Below, one piece after another: positions 62,785 through 64,000 of a DNA stretch of 64,000 bases. The position numbers and the translations under genes were made by a program. Location of the stretch: NCBI RefSeq assembly GCF_008312835.1, contig NZ_VSKS01000003.1, forward strand, positions 248,001 to 312,000. Reading direction: 5' to 3'. The stretch comes from Streptomyces marokkonensis (GTDB lineage Bacteria > Actinomycetota > Actinomycetes > Streptomycetales > Streptomycetaceae). The notes below the pieces were generated by a model that was given only the letters and a program-made list of their open reading frames with translations, searched no databases and was not told where the DNA came from. Numbering within the stretch: the stretch's first letter is position 1; every line of letters begins with the position of its first letter.

Positions 62785-63150
62785 TCAGCGGGCCACGAAC
62801 TGGGTGAGGATGGCCTGGACCTCGTAGATGTCGACGCCCTTGGTGAAGGTCTTCTGGATGGGGGCCTGGGAGCCCGAGAGCCAGATCTTCAGTTCGGCGT
62901 CGAGGTCGAAGGTGCCCGCCGTCTCCACCGCGAAGTGGGTGATGCTGCGGTACGGGATGGAGTGGTACTCCACCTTCTTGCCGGTGATGCCCTGCTTGTC
63001 GACCATGATCAGGCGGCGGTCGGTGAACAGGATGGTGTCGCGGATCAGCAGGAACGCGGCGTGCACCTGCTCGCCCTGCCCCAGCAGACGGGCGTAGTCC
63101 TGCTGCGCCTGGGCCGGGTCGACGGTGTGCGCGTTGCCGAAGAGTGCCAT
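62785..63150 (-). CDS. PH domain-containing protein (bPH_1/YvbH-like)
   Basis: A 121-residue bacterial pleckstrin-homology-like protein: ILFTDRRLIMVDKQGITGKKVEYHSIPYRSI is the typical strand pattern, shown in part by TDRRLIMVDKQGITGK and YHSIPYRSITHF. Cytoplasmic, small; function unknown. ATG 63150 has a G-run site upstream. Expressed away from the convergent aspS. Confidence 0.85.
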   Translation of the reverse strand: MALFGNAHTVDPAQAQQDYARLLGQGEQVHAAFLLIRDTILFTDRRLIMVDKQGITGKKVEYHSIPYRSITHFAVETAGTFDLDAELKIWLSGSQAPIQKTFTKGVDIYEVQAILTQFVAR

Positions 63151-63219
63151 GGAACGAATCCCCCCACGTGAGTGGTGGCGGCCGGACGTCGGCCGCCTTC
63201 ACACGATCTTCGCAAGGCG

Positions 63220-63258
63220 AGGGGCCCGGGAGAAGATCCGCTCGTCTCCCGGGCCCCT
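63220..63258 (-). terminator. terminator after metG
   Basis: Perfect 14-bp stem AGGGGCCCGGGAGA / TCTCCCGGGCCCCT with an 11-nt loop, 16 bp beyond the metG stop. Confidence 0.82.
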
Positions 63259-63273
63259 GCTGTAGCGATCACG

Positions 63274-64000
63274 TTACGCGGTCGGCTTCTCCTCGAGACG
63301 CGGGAAGAGGACCGCGCCCTTGGTGACCGTCGAACCGGCGGGCAGGACGCCCCACGCCGCGGCCTCCTGCACCTTCTGGTCCGCGAGGGCGCCGAGGGAG
63401 GACTCCGCGCCGAGGGAGTCCCAGAGCTTCTGGGAGGTCTCCGGCATGACCGGGTTGAGGAGGACGGCCACGGCGCGGAGGGACTCCGCGGCGGTGTAGA
63501 GGATCGTCGCCAGGCGGGCCCTGCCCTCCGGCGACTCGTCCTTCGCGACCTTCCAGGGCTCCTGCTCCGTGATGTAGCCGTTGACCTGCTTCACGAAGTC
63601 GAACACCGCCAGGATGCCGCCCTGGAAGTCCAGCTCCTCGCCGACGCGGCGGTCCGCCTCCGTGACGGCCTTCGCCAGACCGTCGTGGATCGCCTGCTCC
63701 GCCTCGCCGTCGGCCGTCGACGCCGGCAGTTCGCCGCCGAAGTACTTGCCGACCATCGCGGCCACGCGGGACGCCAGGTTGCCGTAGTCGTTCGCCAGCT
63801 CGCTGGTGTAGCGGGCCGAGAAGTCCTCCCAGGAGAAGCTGCCGTCCTGGCCGAACGCGATCGCCCGCAGGAAGTACCAGCGGTACGCGTCCACACCGAA
63901 GTGCGAGGTGAGGTCCTGCGGCTTGATGCCGGTCAGGTTGGACTTGCTCATCTTCTCGCCGCCGACCATCAGCCAGCCGTTCGCGGCGATCTTCCCGGGC
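63274..64000 (-). CDS. metG: methionyl-tRNA synthetase, 3' part
   Basis: The C-terminal 242 residues or so of MetG; the start is beyond the right edge. The class I signature KMSKS is present (GGEKMSKSNLTGI), followed by the anticodon-binding helical domain (VDAYRWYFLRAIAFGQDGSF; NYGNLASRV-type DYGNLASRVAAM). It ends without the EMAP-like tRNA-binding domain that some bacterial MetRS carry. The frame continues upstream of position 64000 (PGKIAANGWLMVGGEKMSKS), so the visible internal Met is not the start. Confidence 0.95.
   Translation of the reverse strand, partial: PGKIAANGWLMVGGEKMSKSNLTGIKPQDLTSHFGVDAYRWYFLRAIAFGQDGSFSWEDFSARYTSELANDYGNLASRVAAMVGKYFGGELPASTADGEAEQAIHDGLAKAVTEADRRVGEELDFQGGILAVFDFVKQVNGYITEQEPWKVAKDESPEGRARLATILYTAAESLRAVAVLLNPVMPETSQKLWDSLGAESSLGALADQKVQEAAAWGVLPAGSTVTKGAVLFPRLEEKPTA

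Overview
The window is high-GC actinobacterial chromosome and almost certainly Streptomyces. The grounds are the very GC-rich third codon positions, frequent GTG starts, Streptomyces-type parS sites (GTTTCACGTGAAAC, two perfect copies) and DnaA boxes (TTGTCCACA), paired branched-chain keto-acid dehydrogenase clusters about 12 kb apart, an AfsA/ScbR-type autoregulator locus, and rare TTA codons. parS sites, aspS/metG and the bkd clusters suggest a position on the core chromosome not far from oriC. That placement is inference; oriC itself is not in the window.

Layout. 1-4.0 kb: a sulfane-sulfur island with a DUF302 protein, a metallo-beta-lactamase/double-rhodanese fusion, a rhodanese, a TauE/SafE exporter, a CstR-type repressor and a rhodanese-DUF2892 protein, tied together by four near-identical ATACCC...GGGTAT operators. 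4.0-9.4 kb: an FtsX/LolCDE-type ABC exporter divergent from a NarL-type two-component system. 9.4-12.2 kb: a gamma-butyrolactone-type locus (reductase/epimerase, AfsA/ScbA synthase with a TTA codon, divergent ScbR-like TetR). 12.4-15.1 kb: DUF2252, a J-domain protein and a rhodanese. 15.2-18.8 kb: the translationally coupled paaABCDE operon. 19.1-22.1 kb: a DUF5819/HTTM pair and an RNA methyltransferase. 22.1-26.0 kb: paaN divergent from paaH and a TetR (PaaR candidate). 26.1-30.3 kb: an Lrp regulator and bkdABC. 30.4-33.8 kb: mobA-like fusion, moeA and a K+ channel with parS at the moeA/channel junction. 33.8-41.9 kb: a DrrAB-type exporter, quinone oxidoreductase, the Bpa proteasome activator and two divergent membrane Ser/Thr kinases. 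42.3-45.9 kb: bkdFGH. 46-64 kb: housekeeping and peripheral genes (D,D-carboxypeptidase, GntR+MFS, nitrilase, M18 aminopeptidase, acyl-CoA dehydrogenase, pirin, SpoIIE-type phosphatase, aspS with parS at its promoter, a PD-(D/E)XK-like protein, a PH-domain protein and the 3' part of metG).

The most informative signals lie between genes. Three copies of an ACCGA-N4-TCGGT palindrome sit in front of paaA, between paaN and paaH, and in front of bkdA. They suggest one TetR regulon joining phenylacetate and branched-chain amino-acid catabolism. All three lie within 60 bp of DnaA-box-like 9-mers. Four CstR-type operators define the sulfur regulon, whose metallo-hydrolase has lost an expected iron-ligand Asp. 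About nine genes have a TANNNT-like -10 hexamer ending 6-7 nt before the start codon, consistent with leaderless transcripts. No tRNA, rRNA, CRISPR array or recognisable insertion sequence was seen. All family assignments come from reading motifs; no database search was run.
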